Assembly: GCF_900602065.1 (NCBI RefSeq)
Contig: NZ_UWFN01000245.1
Span: 1-63,151 of the forward strand
Length of the DNA: 63,151 nucleotides
Direction of reading: 5' to 3'
From: Pseudomonas viridiflava
GTDB lineage: Bacteria > Pseudomonadota > Gammaproteobacteria > Pseudomonadales > Pseudomonadaceae
Part shown: positions 42,824 through 53,092 of the stretch, one piece after another
Position numbering within the stretch: position 1 is the first letter of the stretch
How the letters are laid out: every line of letters begins with the position of its first letter
Position numbers and translations under genes: made by a program
The notes under the pieces: model-generated
The model's database searches: none
Told to the model about the DNA's origin: nothing
The model's input: the letters and a program-made list of their open reading frames with translations, nothing else

Positions 42824-44551
42824 TTAAAGAGTCTCGGATCCGGTCAGGCGCAGCAGGGTGCTGCGCAGAATAGGGCTGTCAGGTTGTTCTTCGAGGGCTT
42901 TGCCCCAGATTTTGCGGGCTTCACGTTGTTCGCCTTTCGCCCAGAGCACTTCGCCCAGGTGAGCGGCTACTTCATGGTCGGGGAAGCGTTCAAGTGCCAG
43001 GCGCAGCAAACGTTCTGCTTCGTCCAGGTTGCCCAGGCGGTAGTTTACCCAGCCAAGGCTGTCGAGGACTGCAGGATCTTCCGGATTGAGTTTGTGGGCT
43101 CTTTCGATCAGTTCCTTGGCTTCTGCATAGCGCGTGGTGCGGTCGGAAAGGGTATAGCCCAGCGCGTTGAGTGCCATGGCGTTTTCCGGTTCGCGTTTCA
43201 GAATCGCGCGCAGGTCTTTTTCCATCTGCGCCAGATCGCCGCGCTTCTCCGCCATCATCGATCGGGTGTACAGCAGGTTCAGGTCGTCCGGGTATTGCTT
43301 GAGTGCTTGAGTCAGCAACTGCCAGGCGCGATCGACCTGATTGTTGCTGGAAAGGGTTTCGGCTTCGATCAGGTACAGCTGGATCGCGTAGTCAGGTTGA
43401 GCCTCGCGAGCTTCGGCCAGGCGTTTGGAGGCTTCGGCGGCACTGCCGTTGCTCATCAGGATATCGGCCTGACGCAGTTGCGCGGAGAGGAAGTCCGGCC
43501 CCGGACCGACCTGAGCATACTCGGCCAGTGCACTCGCCTGATCATTGCGCTCTTCATGGATGCGGCCCAGATTCAGGTGCGCGGAATCCTCATGGGCACC
43601 ACGAGCAATCAGCTCTTCCAGGTAGCCTTCGGCTTCGTCCCATGCTTTGGCTTCCAGGCAGACCAGTGCAAGGGAAAAGCGCAGCTCGTCGTCATCGGGA
43701 TACTGCTGCACGAGGCTGGAAAACTGCACTTTGGCATCTTCCATTCGGTTCTGCTCGACCAGCATACGGGCGTAGGTCAGGCGCAGGCGCTTGTCATCCG
43801 GATACTTCTTGATGCTTTTTTCAAGGATTGGCAGCGCTTCCTTGCCCCGGCTCATGCCTTGCAGCAGTCGGGCGCGCAGCAATATGGGAGCGATTTCGCC
43901 GTCTTTAGGCGGGTTGTCTTCGAGCAACTTCAACGAGGCTTCGGCCTCGCCGTTCTGTTGCAGCAACAGTGCCTTGCCAAAAATCAGCTGACCGTTGTTC
44001 GGGTACTTGACCAGCAGGCGGTCAAAGCTGGTGAGCAATGCGCTGCGGGTTTCCGGATTTGTTTCAGAGGCAGACAGCGCAAGGAAGTCGAAATGTGTAT
44101 CGCCCTGACCCTGCAGAACCTTTTCCATGTAGATCATGGAGTCGTCATAACGCCCGGCCCGGGCCAGTTGAATGGCTGCCGCGCGCTGTGCTTCAAGATT
44201 ATCCCGGTCGTTTCTGGCCCAGATCAGCGAAGTATCCAGCGCGGCCTGATCAGCGCCCAGGTACTCGGCAATCCGGAAAGCGCGTTCGGAAACACCCGGG
44301 TCCTGAGTGTTGATTGCCTGGGTCACATAGTTGTCCAGGGCAATATCGAAACGATTGCGCTGGCCAGCCAGTTCGGCACTCAACAGGCTGACGAGGGTTT
44401 CCTGGGTGAACGAGCCGTATACCTGAGGCTTGGCTTCAGGTGCGGGGGCGGTGTCTTTCGGCGCAGGCGTGGTCTGCGGCTGTACCGGCGCCATGGACTG
44501 GCAACCGCTGAGAAAGACAAGGGCGAGAAACAGCGCGGAGGATCTATTCAT
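42824..44551 (-). CDS. TPR-repeat lipoprotein
   Basis: 575 residues. A lipoprotein signal ([18 protein letters not shown], cysteine at 17) is followed by a proline/alanine-rich linker and many tetratricopeptide repeats. The C-terminal block [76 protein letters not shown] is typical. It is probably an outer-membrane-anchored scaffold facing the periplasm; no partner is known. It is the first gene of the lolB-ispE group and divergent from hemA. Confidence 0.9.
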   Translation of the reverse strand: MNRSSALFLALVFLSGCQSMAPVQPQTTPAPKDTAPAPEAKPQVYGSFTQETLVSLLSAELAGQRNRFDIALDNYVTQAINTQDPGVSERAFRIAEYLGADQAALDTSLIWARNDRDNLEAQRAAAIQLARAGRYDDSMIYMEKVLQGQGDTHFDFLALSASETNPETRSALLTSFDRLLVKYPNNGQLIFGKALLLQQNGEAEASLKLLEDNPPKDGEIAPILLRARLLQGMSRGKEALPILEKSIKKYPDDKRLRLTYARMLVEQNRMEDAKVQFSSLVQQYPDDDELRFSLALVCLEAKAWDEAEGYLEELIARGAHEDSAHLNLGRIHEERNDQASALAEYAQVGPGPDFLSAQLRQADILMSNGSAAEASKRLAEAREAQPDYAIQLYLIEAETLSSNNQVDRAWQLLTQALKQYPDDLNLLYTRSMMAEKRGDLAQMEKDLRAILKREPENAMALNALGYTLSDRTTRYAEAKELIERAHKLNPEDPAVLDSLGWVNYRLGNLDEAERLLRLALERFPDHEVAAHLGEVLWAKGEQREARKIWGKALEEQPDSPILRSTLLRLTGSETL

Positions 44552-44777
44552 ATATAAGAAGGGACGACTTACCTGCGGTTTTGAGCATCATGACACAAGG
44601 CTGGGAGCAAACCCACAGCCGGTTGGAAAACTGCCGGAACGCGTATTTATTTGTGTTGCAGGCCCCAAATGGGGGCATCTGCAGCGCGAGTCTATTAGGA
44701 CAATAGTCAACGGTGGTTGTTCTGAGTCTATTGAAGTAGGACAATTGCCGGCTTCACGTCACCATCAGCGACCTTGA

Positions 44778-46055
44778 ATGGCCTTCCTTGCACTTGGTAT
44801 CAACCATAAGACTGCCTCGGTAGACGTCCGCGAGCGCGTGGCATTTACGCCAGAGCAGCTGGTTGAGGCCTTGCAGCAGCTTTGCCGCCTCACCAACAGC
44901 CGCGAAGCTGCGATCCTTTCTACGTGCAACCGTAGCGAGTTGTACATCGAGCAGGACCAGATCGGTTCTGAAACGATTCTTGCCTGGCTCGCTGATTATC
45001 ATCATTTGAGCCTCGAAGAGCTGCGCGCCAGTGCTTATGTGCACGCCGACGATGCGGCAGTTCGTCACATGATGCGGGTGGCCTCAGGGCTCGACTCGCT
45101 GGTGCTCGGCGAGCCGCAGATTCTCGGGCAGATGAAATCCGCCTATGCCGTGGCCCGGGAAGCCGGGACCATTGGTCCGCTGCTGGGGCGGCTGTTTCAG
45201 GCCACGTTCAGTGCGGCCAAGCAGGTACGTACCGACACGGCCATTGGTGAAAACCCGGTTTCTGTGGCGTTTGCCGCGGTCAGTCTGGCGAAACAGATCT
45301 TCAGTGATCTGCAGCGCAGTCAGGCCTTGCTGATCGGTGCTGGCGAAACCATCACGCTGGTTGCCCGCCATCTGCATGATCTGGGCGTCAAGCGTATCGT
45401 GGTTGCCAACCGGACCCTTGAGCGCGCAAGTATTCTGGCTGCCGAGTTTGGCGCTCACGCGGTATTGCTCTCGGATATACCGGCCGAACTGGTCAACAGC
45501 GATATCGTGATCAGTTCCACGGCCAGCCAGTTGCCGATTCTCGGCAAGGGTGCTGTTGAAAGTGCGCTGAAGCTGCGCAAGCATAAGCCGATTTTCATGG
45601 TTGATATCGCCGTACCACGGGACATCGAGCCCGAGGTCGGTGAGCTGGACGACGTTTATCTGTACACCGTCGACGATCTGCATGAAGTCGTCGCCGAGAA
45701 CCTCAAGAGTCGTCAGGGCGCTGCGCAGGCTGCTGAAGAATTGGTAGCAGCAGGCACCAATGACTTCATGTTCCGCCTGCGTGAACTGGCCGCGGTTGAT
45801 GTGCTGCGCGCTTACCGCCAGCAAAGCGAAAGGCTGCGTGACGAAGAATTACTCAAGGCTCAGCGTATGCTGGCCAACGGCAGCAATGCCGAAGACGTGC
45901 TGGTGCAGTTGGCTCGCGGGTTGACCAACAAGTTGCTGCATGCACCCAGCGTGCAATTGAAAAAACTCTCTGCCGAAGGCCGCCTCGACGCGCTGGCCAT
46001 GGCCCAGGAACTTTTTGCCCTCGGTGAGGGCTCGACGGATAAACCCCCGCAATGA
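44778..46055 (+). CDS. hemA: Glutamyl-tRNA reductase
   Basis: 425 residues. The catalytic cysteine C50 is in [32 protein letters not shown] is the family signature, [30 protein letters not shown] binds NADPH, and a C-terminal dimerisation helix bundle follows. It makes glutamate-1-semialdehyde, the first committed step of heme synthesis. It starts the plus-strand group hemA-prfA-prmC-moeB-murI, overlapping prfA by four bases. hemH is 15.5 kb away in the same window. Confidence 0.97.
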   Translation: MAFLALGINHKTASVDVRERVAFTPEQLVEALQQLCRLTNSREAAILSTCNRSELYIEQDQIGSETILAWLADYHHLSLEELRASAYVHADDAAVRHMMRVASGLDSLVLGEPQILGQMKSAYAVAREAGTIGPLLGRLFQATFSAAKQVRTDTAIGENPVSVAFAAVSLAKQIFSDLQRSQALLIGAGETITLVARHLHDLGVKRIVVANRTLERASILAAEFGAHAVLLSDIPAELVNSDIVISSTASQLPILGKGAVESALKLRKHKPIFMVDIAVPRDIEPEVGELDDVYLYTVDDLHEVVAENLKSRQGAAQAAEELVAAGTNDFMFRLRELAAVDVLRAYRQQSERLRDEELLKAQRMLANGSNAEDVLVQLARGLTNKLLHAPSVQLKKLSAEGRLDALAMAQELFALGEGSTDKPPQ

Positions 46056-47134
46056 AAGCCTCACTGCTCAACAAACTCGATGTCCTCAGCGATCGCTTCG
46101 AGGAACTGACCGCGTTGCTCGGCGATGCCGAGATTATTTCGGATCAGACCAAATTCCGTGCGTACTCCCGTGAGTACGCCGAGGTGGAGCCAATTGTTGC
46201 CGCCTATAAACAGCTGCTAAAGGCGCTGGCTGATCTGGACGGCGCCCAGGCGTTGCTCAAGGACAGCGATCCGGACATGCGCGAAATGGCTGTCGAGGAA
46301 GTGCGCGAGACCAAGCAGTTGCTCGCTGATCTGGAGAGCCAGCTGCAACGCATGCTGCTGCCCAAGGATCCCAACGACGGACGTAACGTGTTCCTTGAGA
46401 TTCGTGCCGGGACCGGTGGCGATGAGGCGGCGATCTTCTCTGGCGATCTGTTCCGCATGTATTCGCGTTATGCCGAGCGACGTGGCTGGCGGATAGAGAT
46501 TCTGTCCGAAAACGAAGGCGAGCATGGCGGTTATAAAGAGGTGATTGCCCGGGTCGAGGGCGAGAACGTCTACGGCAAGCTGAAGTTTGAGTCCGGGGCG
46601 CATCGCGTGCAGCGGGTTCCGGAAACCGAATCCCAGGGCCGCATCCACACCTCGGCCTGCACCGTCGCGGTGTTGCCTGAGCCGGACGAGCAACAGGCAA
46701 TCGAAATTAATCCTGCGGACCTGCGCGTTGACACCTATCGTTCATCGGGCGCGGGTGGTCAGCACGTCAACAAGACCGATTCGGCGATTCGTATCACCCA
46801 CCTTCCGTCGGGTATCGTCGTTGAGTGCCAGGAAGAGCGTTCGCAACACAAGAACCGCGCCCGTGCCATGTCCTGGCTGTCCGCGAAGCTTAACGACCAG
46901 CAAACCAGCGCCGCTGCCAATGCCATTGCCAGTGAGCGTAAACTGCTGGTGGGCTCGGGTGATCGATCCGAGCGTATTCGAACCTATAACTTCCCTCAGG
47001 GGCGAGTAACGGATCACCGCGTGAATCTGACCTTGTATTCGCTGGATGAAGTTTTGGCCGGTGGTGTCGATGCAGTGATAGAGCCGCTGCTTGCCGAATA
47101 TCAGGCAGACCAACTAGCGGCACTGGGTGAGTAA
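46052..47134 (+). CDS. prfA: Peptide chain release factor 1
   Basis: 360 residues. Domain 1 is helical (1-100). The codon-recognition region and the catalytic GGQ loop ([26 protein letters not shown]) are complete, followed by [19 protein letters not shown]. It terminates translation at UAA and UAG. The ATG overlaps the hemA stop, and prmC, which methylates the GGQ glutamine, starts immediately after its stop. Confidence 0.97.
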   Translation: MKASLLNKLDVLSDRFEELTALLGDAEIISDQTKFRAYSREYAEVEPIVAAYKQLLKALADLDGAQALLKDSDPDMREMAVEEVRETKQLLADLESQLQRMLLPKDPNDGRNVFLEIRAGTGGDEAAIFSGDLFRMYSRYAERRGWRIEILSENEGEHGGYKEVIARVEGENVYGKLKFESGAHRVQRVPETESQGRIHTSACTVAVLPEPDEQQAIEINPADLRVDTYRSSGAGGQHVNKTDSAIRITHLPSGIVVECQEERSQHKNRARAMSWLSAKLNDQQTSAAANAIASERKLLVGSGDRSERIRTYNFPQGRVTDHRVNLTLYSLDEVLAGGVDAVIEPLLAEYQADQLAALGE

Positions 47135-47968
47135 ATGACCATCATCGCCAGCCTGTTAAGAAGCGCCGAGCTTCCTGATTCACCAACTGCCCGTCTTGAT
47201 GCTGAACTGCTTCTGGCCGCTGCGCTGGGTAAACCGCGTAGTTTCCTGCATACCTGGCCGGAGCGGATTGTCAGCAGCGAAGCCGCTCTGACGTTTGCCT
47301 CCCACCTGCAACGCCGTCGCACCGGTGAACCCGTCGCCTACATTCTGGGTCAGCAGGGCTTCTGGAAGCTGGATCTGGATGTTGCGCCCCATACCCTGAT
47401 ACCGCGTCCTGAAACCGAAATGCTGGTCGAAGCTGCGCTGGAACTGGTGCCCGCCTTTGCACCGACGCGTGTACTCGATCTGGGGACCGGGACCGGTGCA
47501 ATCGCACTGGCACTGGCCAGCGAGCGCTCGGTCTGGCAGGTGACGGCGGTGGATCGGGTGCTTGAAGCCGTTGCCCTCGCCGAGCGTAACCGCCAGCGCC
47601 TGCACCTGGATAACGCCAAGGTGCTGAGCAGCCATTGGTTCAGCTCCCTTGAAGGGCAGCGTTTTGATCTGATCATCAGCAACCCGCCGTACATTGCCGC
47701 CGAGGACCCGCACCTGGTGGCGGGCGATGTGCGTTTTGAGCCGAGCAGTGCACTGGTTGCAGGGTCGGACGGTCTGGACGATATCCGCATGATCATCGCG
47801 CAGGCCCCGACCTATCTGAATGGCGAAGGCTGGCTGTTGCTTGAACACGGTTACGACCAGGGCGCGGCGGTACGCGATTTGTTGAGCAGCCATGGTTTCG
47901 AGAAAATCCAGACCCGTCGCGATCTGGGCGACCACGAGCGCATTACCTTCGGGCGTCTGCCGTGCTGA
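47135..47968 (+). CDS. prmC: Release-factor glutamine methyltransferase
   Basis: 277 residues. The helical N-terminal domain (LLLAAALGKPRSFLHTWPE) is followed by the SAM fold: VLDLGTGTGAIALALASE, and the active-site NPPY in FDLIISNPPYIAAEDPHL. It methylates the GGQ glutamine of release factors. Its ATG follows the prfA stop with no gap, and it overlaps the next gene by seven bases. Confidence 0.97.
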   Translation: MTIIASLLRSAELPDSPTARLDAELLLAAALGKPRSFLHTWPERIVSSEAALTFASHLQRRRTGEPVAYILGQQGFWKLDLDVAPHTLIPRPETEMLVEAALELVPAFAPTRVLDLGTGTGAIALALASERSVWQVTAVDRVLEAVALAERNRQRLHLDNAKVLSSHWFSSLEGQRFDLIISNPPYIAAEDPHLVAGDVRFEPSSALVAGSDGLDDIRMIIAQAPTYLNGEGWLLLEHGYDQGAAVRDLLSSHGFEKIQTRRDLGDHERITFGRLPC

Positions 47969-48720
47969 CTGATCTGGAACTGTTGCGCTATAGCCGACAG
48001 ATTCTGTTGCAGCACGTCGATATCGACGGCCAGCTCAAGCTCAAGCAAAGCCGGGTGCTGATAGTAGGCCTCGGTGGCCTGGGATCACCGGTTGCGCTGT
48101 ACCTGGCGGCGGCCGGTGTCGGTGAGCTGCACCTGGCGGATTTCGACACTGTCGACCTGACCAACCTGCAACGCCAGATCATTCACGACAGCCAGACTGT
48201 CGGGCAAAGCAAGGTGGACTCAGCAATTATTCGTCTGACGGCGATCAATCCCGACGTTACCTTGGTCCCTCATCGCACCGGGCTGGACGCTGATTCCCTG
48301 ACCGCGGCAGTGGGCGATGTCGATCTGGTGCTCGATTGCTCGGACAATTTCACCACCCGTGGTGCAGTCAATGCGGCCTGTGTCGCAGCGGGCAAGCCAT
48401 TGGTCAGCGGTGCGGCGATTCGCCTCGAAGGCCAGCTGTCGGTGTTCGATCCACGTCGACCTGAAAGCCCTTGCTATCACTGCTTATATGGTCACGGTAG
48501 CGAAGCCGAACTGACCTGTAGCGAAGCCGGTGTGATCGGGCCTCTTGTGGGATTGGTCGGCAGTCTGCAGGCCCTTGAAGCACTCAAGGTGCTGGTCGGT
48601 TTCGGTGAGCCGCTGGTGGGGCGTTTGTTGCTGATTGATGCGCTGAGCACCCGCTTTCGTGAACTGAAGGTCAAGCGTGATCCGGGCTGTAGCGTCTGCG
48701 GTGCAGGGCAGCATGAGTAA
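47962..48720 (+). CDS. moeB: Molybdopterin-synthase adenylyltransferase MoeB/ThiF family
   Basis: 252 residues read from a GTG at 47962 inside the prmC end. The E1-like ATP site [21 protein letters not shown] and [28 protein letters not shown] are diagnostic, with [16 protein letters not shown] after. Zinc-site cysteines are seen in SPCYHCLYG and GCSVCG. It activates the C-terminus of MoaD (or ThiS) by adenylation. It overlaps murI by eight bases. Confidence 0.93.
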   Translation: MLTDLELLRYSRQILLQHVDIDGQLKLKQSRVLIVGLGGLGSPVALYLAAAGVGELHLADFDTVDLTNLQRQIIHDSQTVGQSKVDSAIIRLTAINPDVTLVPHRTGLDADSLTAAVGDVDLVLDCSDNFTTRGAVNAACVAAGKPLVSGAAIRLEGQLSVFDPRRPESPCYHCLYGHGSEAELTCSEAGVIGPLVGLVGSLQALEALKVLVGFGEPLVGRLLLIDALSTRFRELKVKRDPGCSVCGAGQHE

Positions 48721-49513
48721 AGCCAGCGATGCGCCGGTGGGCGTGTTTGATTCCGGCGTAGGTGGTTTGTCGGTGCTGGGCGAGATTCACAACCTGCTAC
48801 CCAATGAGTCGCTGTTGTACGTTGCGGACTGCGGGCATATCCCTTACGGAGAGAAAACCCCGGAGTTCATCCGCGAACGCTGCATGATCATCGCGCAATT
48901 CTTTCGCGAGCAAGGGGCCAAGGCACTGGTGCTGGCCTGCAACACCGCGACGGCCGCCGCCGCCGCTCAATTGCGTGAGCATTATCCTGACTGGCCAATT
49001 ATCGGTATGGAACCTGCGGTCAAACCGGCGGCGGCTGCGACTCGCAGTGGTGTGGTGGGGGTGCTCGCTACCACCGGTACTTTGCAAAGCGCAAAGTTCG
49101 CCGCCTTGCTCGACCGTTTCGCGGGTGATGTACGGGTCGTGACGCAGCCGTGCCCCGGCCTGGTGGAACTGATCGAAGCGGGCGATCTGTTAAGCCCGAC
49201 CATTCGTGCCCTGCTGCGGGGCTATGTCGAACCGCTTCTGGCCGAGGGCTGTGACACGATCATCCTCGGCTGTACCCACTATCCCTTCCTCAAACCTCTG
49301 CTGCGGGAAATGATTCCGGAATCGGTCATTTTGATCGACACCGGTCACGCCGTGGCTCGCCAGCTCCAGCGATTATTGACTCAGCACGGCCTTCTGCACG
49401 ATGGAGACGCTCAGGAAACGCAGTTCTGGACCAGCGCTGATTTGTATAATTTCGGAAACATCCTACCTACGCTATGGAAAAAATCTGACAATGTGCGATT
49501 CTTCGATTTGTAA
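48713..49513 (+). CDS. murI: Glutamate racemase
   Basis: 266 residues from the ATG at 48713. The catalytic pair of cysteines is in [11 protein letters not shown] and [13 protein letters not shown], with the N-terminal [13 protein letters not shown] and [10 protein letters not shown]. It supplies D-glutamate for peptidoglycan. It is the last gene of the hemA group, with an eight-base overlap with moeB. The 116 bases to pagL have no clear terminator. Confidence 0.96.
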   Translation: MSKASDAPVGVFDSGVGGLSVLGEIHNLLPNESLLYVADCGHIPYGEKTPEFIRERCMIIAQFFREQGAKALVLACNTATAAAAAQLREHYPDWPIIGMEPAVKPAAAATRSGVVGVLATTGTLQSAKFAALLDRFAGDVRVVTQPCPGLVELIEAGDLLSPTIRALLRGYVEPLLAEGCDTIILGCTHYPFLKPLLREMIPESVILIDTGHAVARQLQRLLTQHGLLHDGDAQETQFWTSADLYNFGNILPTLWKKSDNVRFFDL

Positions 49514-49629
49514 AAAAATCGTGAAAAGCTTCGCTTGGCGTTGGAACTAACGTTCCACGCCGGATTTCTATAGCAAGCCGGTTATCTGCAAATACACCTA
49601 ATAATTGCATTCGAAATAGGAAGTTTCTG

Positions 49630-50148
49630 ATGAAGCGTCTGTTGTGTCTGGCTGCGCTTGCGGCTGCGTTGATGGGGCAAACTTCACTGACTCAAGCCGC
49701 TGGCGTTGAATTCTCGGTCGGTCAGACCAGTGAATCCACCCAGACTTATCGCTTGGGCATGAAGTTTGATTGGGATCAGAGCTGGCTGCAGAGCGACGTG
49801 GGTCGCCTGACTGGCTACTTTGATGGTGCATACACTTATTGGGATGGCGACAAGCGTTCCAGTAACAACAGTCTTTCGTTCTCTCCGGTTTTCGTTTACG
49901 AATTCGCCGGTGATACTGTGAAGCCTTACATCGAAGCGGGTGTCGGTGTATCCGTGTTCTCCAACACTCAGGTTGAGGACCGCAAGCTCGGCTCGGCCTT
50001 CCAGTTTGAAGACCGCATCGGCTTCGGCGTGCGTTTCAACGGTGGTCATGAGGTGGGCATCCGCGCGACTCACTACTCGAACGCCGGGATCAAAGAGCCA
50101 AACGACGGTATCGAAAGCTACGCGCTGCATTACACGATGCCGCTTTAA
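49630..50148 (+). CDS. pagL: Lipid A 3-O-deacylase PagL (acyloxyacyl hydrolase family)
   Basis: 172 residues. A signal peptide ends near ..LTQAA. The mature chain is an eight-strand outer-membrane barrel. The catalytic triad of PagL is visible near the C-terminus as H148-x-S150 and E162 in RATHYSNAGIKEPNDGIESYALHY, with the same spacing as His126, Ser128 and Glu140 of the P. aeruginosa enzyme. It removes the 3-O acyl chain from lipid A. AGGAAG lies about six bases before the ATG. A strong hairpin follows. Confidence 0.93.
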   Translation: MKRLLCLAALAAALMGQTSLTQAAGVEFSVGQTSESTQTYRLGMKFDWDQSWLQSDVGRLTGYFDGAYTYWDGDKRSSNNSLSFSPVFVYEFAGDTVKPYIEAGVGVSVFSNTQVEDRKLGSAFQFEDRIGFGVRFNGGHEVGIRATHYSNAGIKEPNDGIESYALHYTMPL

Positions 50149-50154
50149 AGAATA

Positions 50155-50184
50155 TTTGCGTCGCCCGTATCGCGGGCGACGCAA
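50155..50184. terminator. Perfect hairpin between convergent pagL and ykgJ
   Basis: TTTGCGTCGCCCG-TATCG-CGGGCGACGCAAA: 13 exact pairs, seven bases after the pagL stop and eight after the end of the minus-strand operon. Probably bidirectional. Confidence 0.85.
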
Positions 50185-50191
50185 AGTCCGC

Positions 50192-50506
50192 CTACAAATA
50201 AGCCCCTTCAATCCCCAGCCTTTCATTCATGCACTCCTCTGATCCTGTCTCGAATTCCCGGCAGATCAGCGGACGTACCTCGTAGATAGTGCACCTCATG
50301 GTGTTGCGATCCAGTGCGGCGCACCAGCCGTCGTCCAGGCGTAACATGACTTCGCCGCCCCAATCGTCGGTGTCGATAAAGCGTTCAGGCACGCCGGTGT
50401 CGGTAATCAGCATGACTTCCAGTTGGCAGCAGCAAGCTGCGCAGGTCGAACACGTGATAGCGGTTTCGGTAGGGATCGGGCGAGTCGGGATCAGGGTAGA
50501 GGTCAT
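50192..50506 (-). CDS. YkgJ-family cysteine-cluster protein
   Basis: 104 residues from the ATG at 50506. Clustered cysteines, ITCSTCAACCCQ near the start and later DGWCAALDRNTMRCTIYEVRPLICREF, match the zinc- or iron-chelating YkgJ/CxxCxxCC family. The function is unknown. It is the last gene of the ten-gene minus-strand operon, 16 bases after DUF2878. Confidence 0.85.
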   Translation of the reverse strand: MTSTLIPTRPIPTETAITCSTCAACCCQLEVMLITDTGVPERFIDTDDWGGEVMLRLDDGWCAALDRNTMRCTIYEVRPLICREFETGSEECMNERLGIEGAYL

Positions 50507-50522
50507 AGGCGCGCAGTGTATG

Positions 50523-51044
50523 TCAGTGCGAGGCAGGCATGTTGTCTGACTGACCGGCGAGCAAGCGCCCAGCCCGCCATTGCAGGAGTGGAAACACTGC
50601 CGCCCATAGTGCCGCCAACAAAACCATACTCGGCCACAAGCCAAGCGGTAATTGCACGCCAGCCAGCTTCGAGCCTGCGTAATACGACATCGGCCCACCT
50701 ATCGCGCCCAGCAGGCTGGCGCGCCACCAGGGCTTTGCCGTCCAGGCCAGACAATGCCTGAGGGTGGTGCCCAATACTGCCCAGAGCAAAATCAGCCACA
50801 GTGGGATCAATAGTCCATCACTGCCGAAGTCGAAGACGCCCAACAGCATCAGCGCACTGTCCAGTACCGTACCCAGTGCAGTTATCCACAGCAGTAATTT
50901 ACCTTCGGCAGCCCACGAGCTTATCCACAAGAGGTGAATAAGCAGCACGCCGACCGGTATCAGCAACCAATAGCTGTTGCCGCCCATCACACTGGCAAAC
51001 CAGCCCATCTGGAACAGCACGGCATTGGCTATTTGTTTAAGCAT
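50523..51044 (-). CDS. DUF2878 inner-membrane protein
   Basis: 173 residues from the ATG at 51044, which overlaps the Cfa-like gene's stop by eight bases. About five membrane segments are seen: IANAVLFQMGWFASVMGG, YWLLIPVGVLLIHLLWISS, LLLWITALGTVLDSALMLLGVF, LIPLWLILLWAVLGTTL and a C-terminal WPSMVLLAALWAAVFPLL. DUF2878 proteins usually sit beside Cfa-like methyltransferases and DUF1365. The role is unknown; a part in lipid modification is inferred from context. Confidence 0.82.
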   Translation of the reverse strand: MLKQIANAVLFQMGWFASVMGGNSYWLLIPVGVLLIHLLWISSWAAEGKLLLWITALGTVLDSALMLLGVFDFGSDGLLIPLWLILLWAVLGTTLRHCLAWTAKPWWRASLLGAIGGPMSYYAGSKLAGVQLPLGLWPSMVLLAALWAAVFPLLQWRAGRLLAGQSDNMPASH

Positions 51045-52305
51045 CGAAGCGGCCCAGCAACGGTTGTGGCACTGCGCAAGGTTTCGCCAGCAGCAATTGT
51101 GCAGTACCGATGGTGCGTTCGAGAAAACCGCCCTCGCAGTAGCACAGGTAAAACTCCCAGAGTCGCAGGAAGTAATCGTCGTAACCCAGCTCTGCGAGGT
51201 AGCCGTGTGCATGACGGAAGTTGTCGTGCCAGAGGCGCAGGGTACGCGCGTAATGCAGGCCGAAATCTTCCATGTGCAGTAGATTCATGTCGGTATCGCG
51301 GCCGACGATTTCGAGCATTTTGTGCACGGAAGGTAATGCTCCGCCCGGGAAGATGTAGCGCTGGATGAAGTCGACGCTGCGTTTGGCTTGTTCATAACGT
51401 TGCTCGCGGATGGTGATGGCTTGCAGCAGCATCAGGCCATCGTCCTTGAGCAAATGCGCACACTGCTTGAAGTAGGTGGGTAAAAAGCGGTGACCGACTG
51501 CCTCGATCATTTCGATGGACACCAGCTTGTCGAACTGCCCGGTGAGGTCCCGATAATCTTTGAGCAGCAGGGTGATCCTGTCCTGCAGGCCCAATGCTTC
51601 GATGCGCTTCTCGGTGTACGCGAACTGTTCTTTGGAGAGGGTCGTGGTGGTGACTTTGCAGCCATACTGCTGCGCGGCGTAAATCGCCATGCTGCCCCAG
51701 CCGGTACCGATTTCCAGCAGATGGTCGTCGGGTTTGAGCCCGAGCTTCTGGCAGATGCGCTCCAGTTTGTTCAGTTGTGCCTGTTCCAGCGTGTCTTCCG
51801 GTGTCAGGAACTGCGCGGCGGAATACATCATGGTCGGATCCAGAAACTGTTCGAACAGCTCATTGCCCAGATCGTAGTGAGCGGCGATGTTTTTTTGCGA
51901 GCCTTCACGGGTATTGCGATTCAGCCAGTGCAGCCCTTGAATGAACGGGCGACTCAGGCGCGCCATGCCACCTTCCATGGCATCCAGCACATCCAGGTTG
52001 CTGACAAACACCCTGATGACTGCAGTCAGGTCGGGCGAGGTCCAATAACCGTGGATGAACGCTTCGCCTGCACCGATGGAGCCATTGCTGGCGACCATGC
52101 CCCAGACGGCAGAATCAAGAATCTGGATTTCGCCCTGGATCAGCGCCCCGGCGGCGCCGAAGACATGGCGTTCCTCACCTTCGGTGACCACCAGTTGGCC
52201 GGTACGTAGCCGCGCAAGTTGACGCAGCACGCCTCGTCGCAAAATATTGGCCGTCAAACTGTTGGTGCCCAGATTGGCCGAAAAACTGCTGCTACTGCTT
52301 TTCAT
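51037..52305 (-). CDS. Cfa-like S-adenosylmethionine-dependent lipid methyltransferase
   Basis: 422 residues of the cyclopropane-fatty-acyl-phospholipid synthase family. The N-terminal lipid-binding part has SIGAGEAFIHGYWTSPDLTAVIRVFV. The catalytic part has NIAAHYDLGNELFEQFLDPTMMYSAAQF, the SAM motif HLLEIGTGWGSMAIYAAQQYG, VSIEMIEAVGHRFLPTYF and FIQRYIFPGGALPSV. It adds a methyl or methylene group to unsaturated acyl chains. Its neighbours (DUF1365, FAD oxidoreductase, SDR) differ from housekeeping cfa loci, so the product may be a methylated or furan fatty acid rather than a plain cyclopropane. Confidence 0.9.
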   Translation of the reverse strand: MKSSSSSFSANLGTNSLTANILRRGVLRQLARLRTGQLVVTEGEERHVFGAAGALIQGEIQILDSAVWGMVASNGSIGAGEAFIHGYWTSPDLTAVIRVFVSNLDVLDAMEGGMARLSRPFIQGLHWLNRNTREGSQKNIAAHYDLGNELFEQFLDPTMMYSAAQFLTPEDTLEQAQLNKLERICQKLGLKPDDHLLEIGTGWGSMAIYAAQQYGCKVTTTTLSKEQFAYTEKRIEALGLQDRITLLLKDYRDLTGQFDKLVSIEMIEAVGHRFLPTYFKQCAHLLKDDGLMLLQAITIREQRYEQAKRSVDFIQRYIFPGGALPSVHKMLEIVGRDTDMNLLHMEDFGLHYARTLRLWHDNFRHAHGYLAELGYDDYFLRLWEFYLCYCEGGFLERTIGTAQLLLAKPCAVPQPLLGRFDA

Positions 52306-53092
52306 GGCGTTGACCCTTCAATTGCGTGGCGGCAGTGCGGTAGTCGCCGTCAGCGGCCTGATGAGGAAAAATCGGAATACGTTTCAAAAGCAGACGCAGG
52401 GCTTGCCAGTAGATCGCCAGACAGGTCTTGGCGGTCATCCACGGAAAGGCCAGCAGATAACGATGCAGGTTGCCCCGGTTCAGGTCCTGGCGTTCAAGAT
52501 TGAGCGTGGCGTCGAACATTTTCAGCTCACCTTGCCAGTCCGCCATGTGCACGCCGAGACGCTCGCCCGGTGGGCTGAAACTCATGCGGTACTCAAGGTC
52601 GCGGGGCAGAAACGGTGAAACGTGAAAGGCTTTGGCCACCGCGAAATGCTGATGCCCCTCGCCATCGGCCGGCAATACATAGTGGTAGCGCTCGCGCCAT
52701 GGGGTATTGCTTACTTCACAGAGAATTGCCGCCAGCGTGCCGTCTTCTTCGAAGCAATAAAAAAAGCTGACCGGATTGAACGCCAGGCCCCAACTGCGCG
52801 CTTGGGTCAGCAGGCATATCCTGCCCTGCGGCGTATGACCGATAGCCTGGCTGACTCGCTCGCGCACAGCGTCTATCAGTGGGATGCCTTGCCGGGTTTG
52901 CTCTCGCAGGTAGTCCGTTTCGCGAAACGAAAACGGCGCCCAGCGACTGTTGCCCGCGACCGGCGACACATTCAACACAGCGCTTTGTTCGTCCAGGTCC
53001 AGATACAGCAGGCCTATTCGATACCGGAAGTCGTGGGCTCGCGGCGCAAAACGCCGGTGGGCGATCCAGCCGCTGTACAGGGCGCTGTTCAC
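52292..53092 (-). CDS. DUF1365 protein
   Basis: 266 residues. It begins SALYSGWIAHRRFAPRAHDFRYRIGLLYLDLDE, the standard DUF1365 opening, and contains LLTQARSWGLAFNPVSFFYCFEEDGTLAAILCEVSNTPWRERYHYVL and FHVSPFLPRDLEYRMSFSPPG. The function is unknown, but the family is nearly always placed between an FAD amine-oxidase-like gene and a Cfa-like methyltransferase, as here. It overlaps both neighbours (14 and 4 bases). Confidence 0.92.
   Translation of the reverse strand: MNSALYSGWIAHRRFAPRAHDFRYRIGLLYLDLDEQSAVLNVSPVAGNSRWAPFSFRETDYLREQTRQGIPLIDAVRERVSQAIGHTPQGRICLLTQARSWGLAFNPVSFFYCFEEDGTLAAILCEVSNTPWRERYHYVLPADGEGHQHFAVAKAFHVSPFLPRDLEYRMSFSPPGERLGVHMADWQGELKMFDATLNLERQDLNRGNLHRYLLAFPWMTAKTCLAIYWQALRLLLKRIPIFPHQAADGDYRTAATQLKGQRHEKQ

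Noticed and set aside
42731..44557. 608-codon plus-strand frame opposite the TPR lipoprotein
   Set aside because: Shadow of a repetitive TPR coding sequence; no signal peptide or domain.
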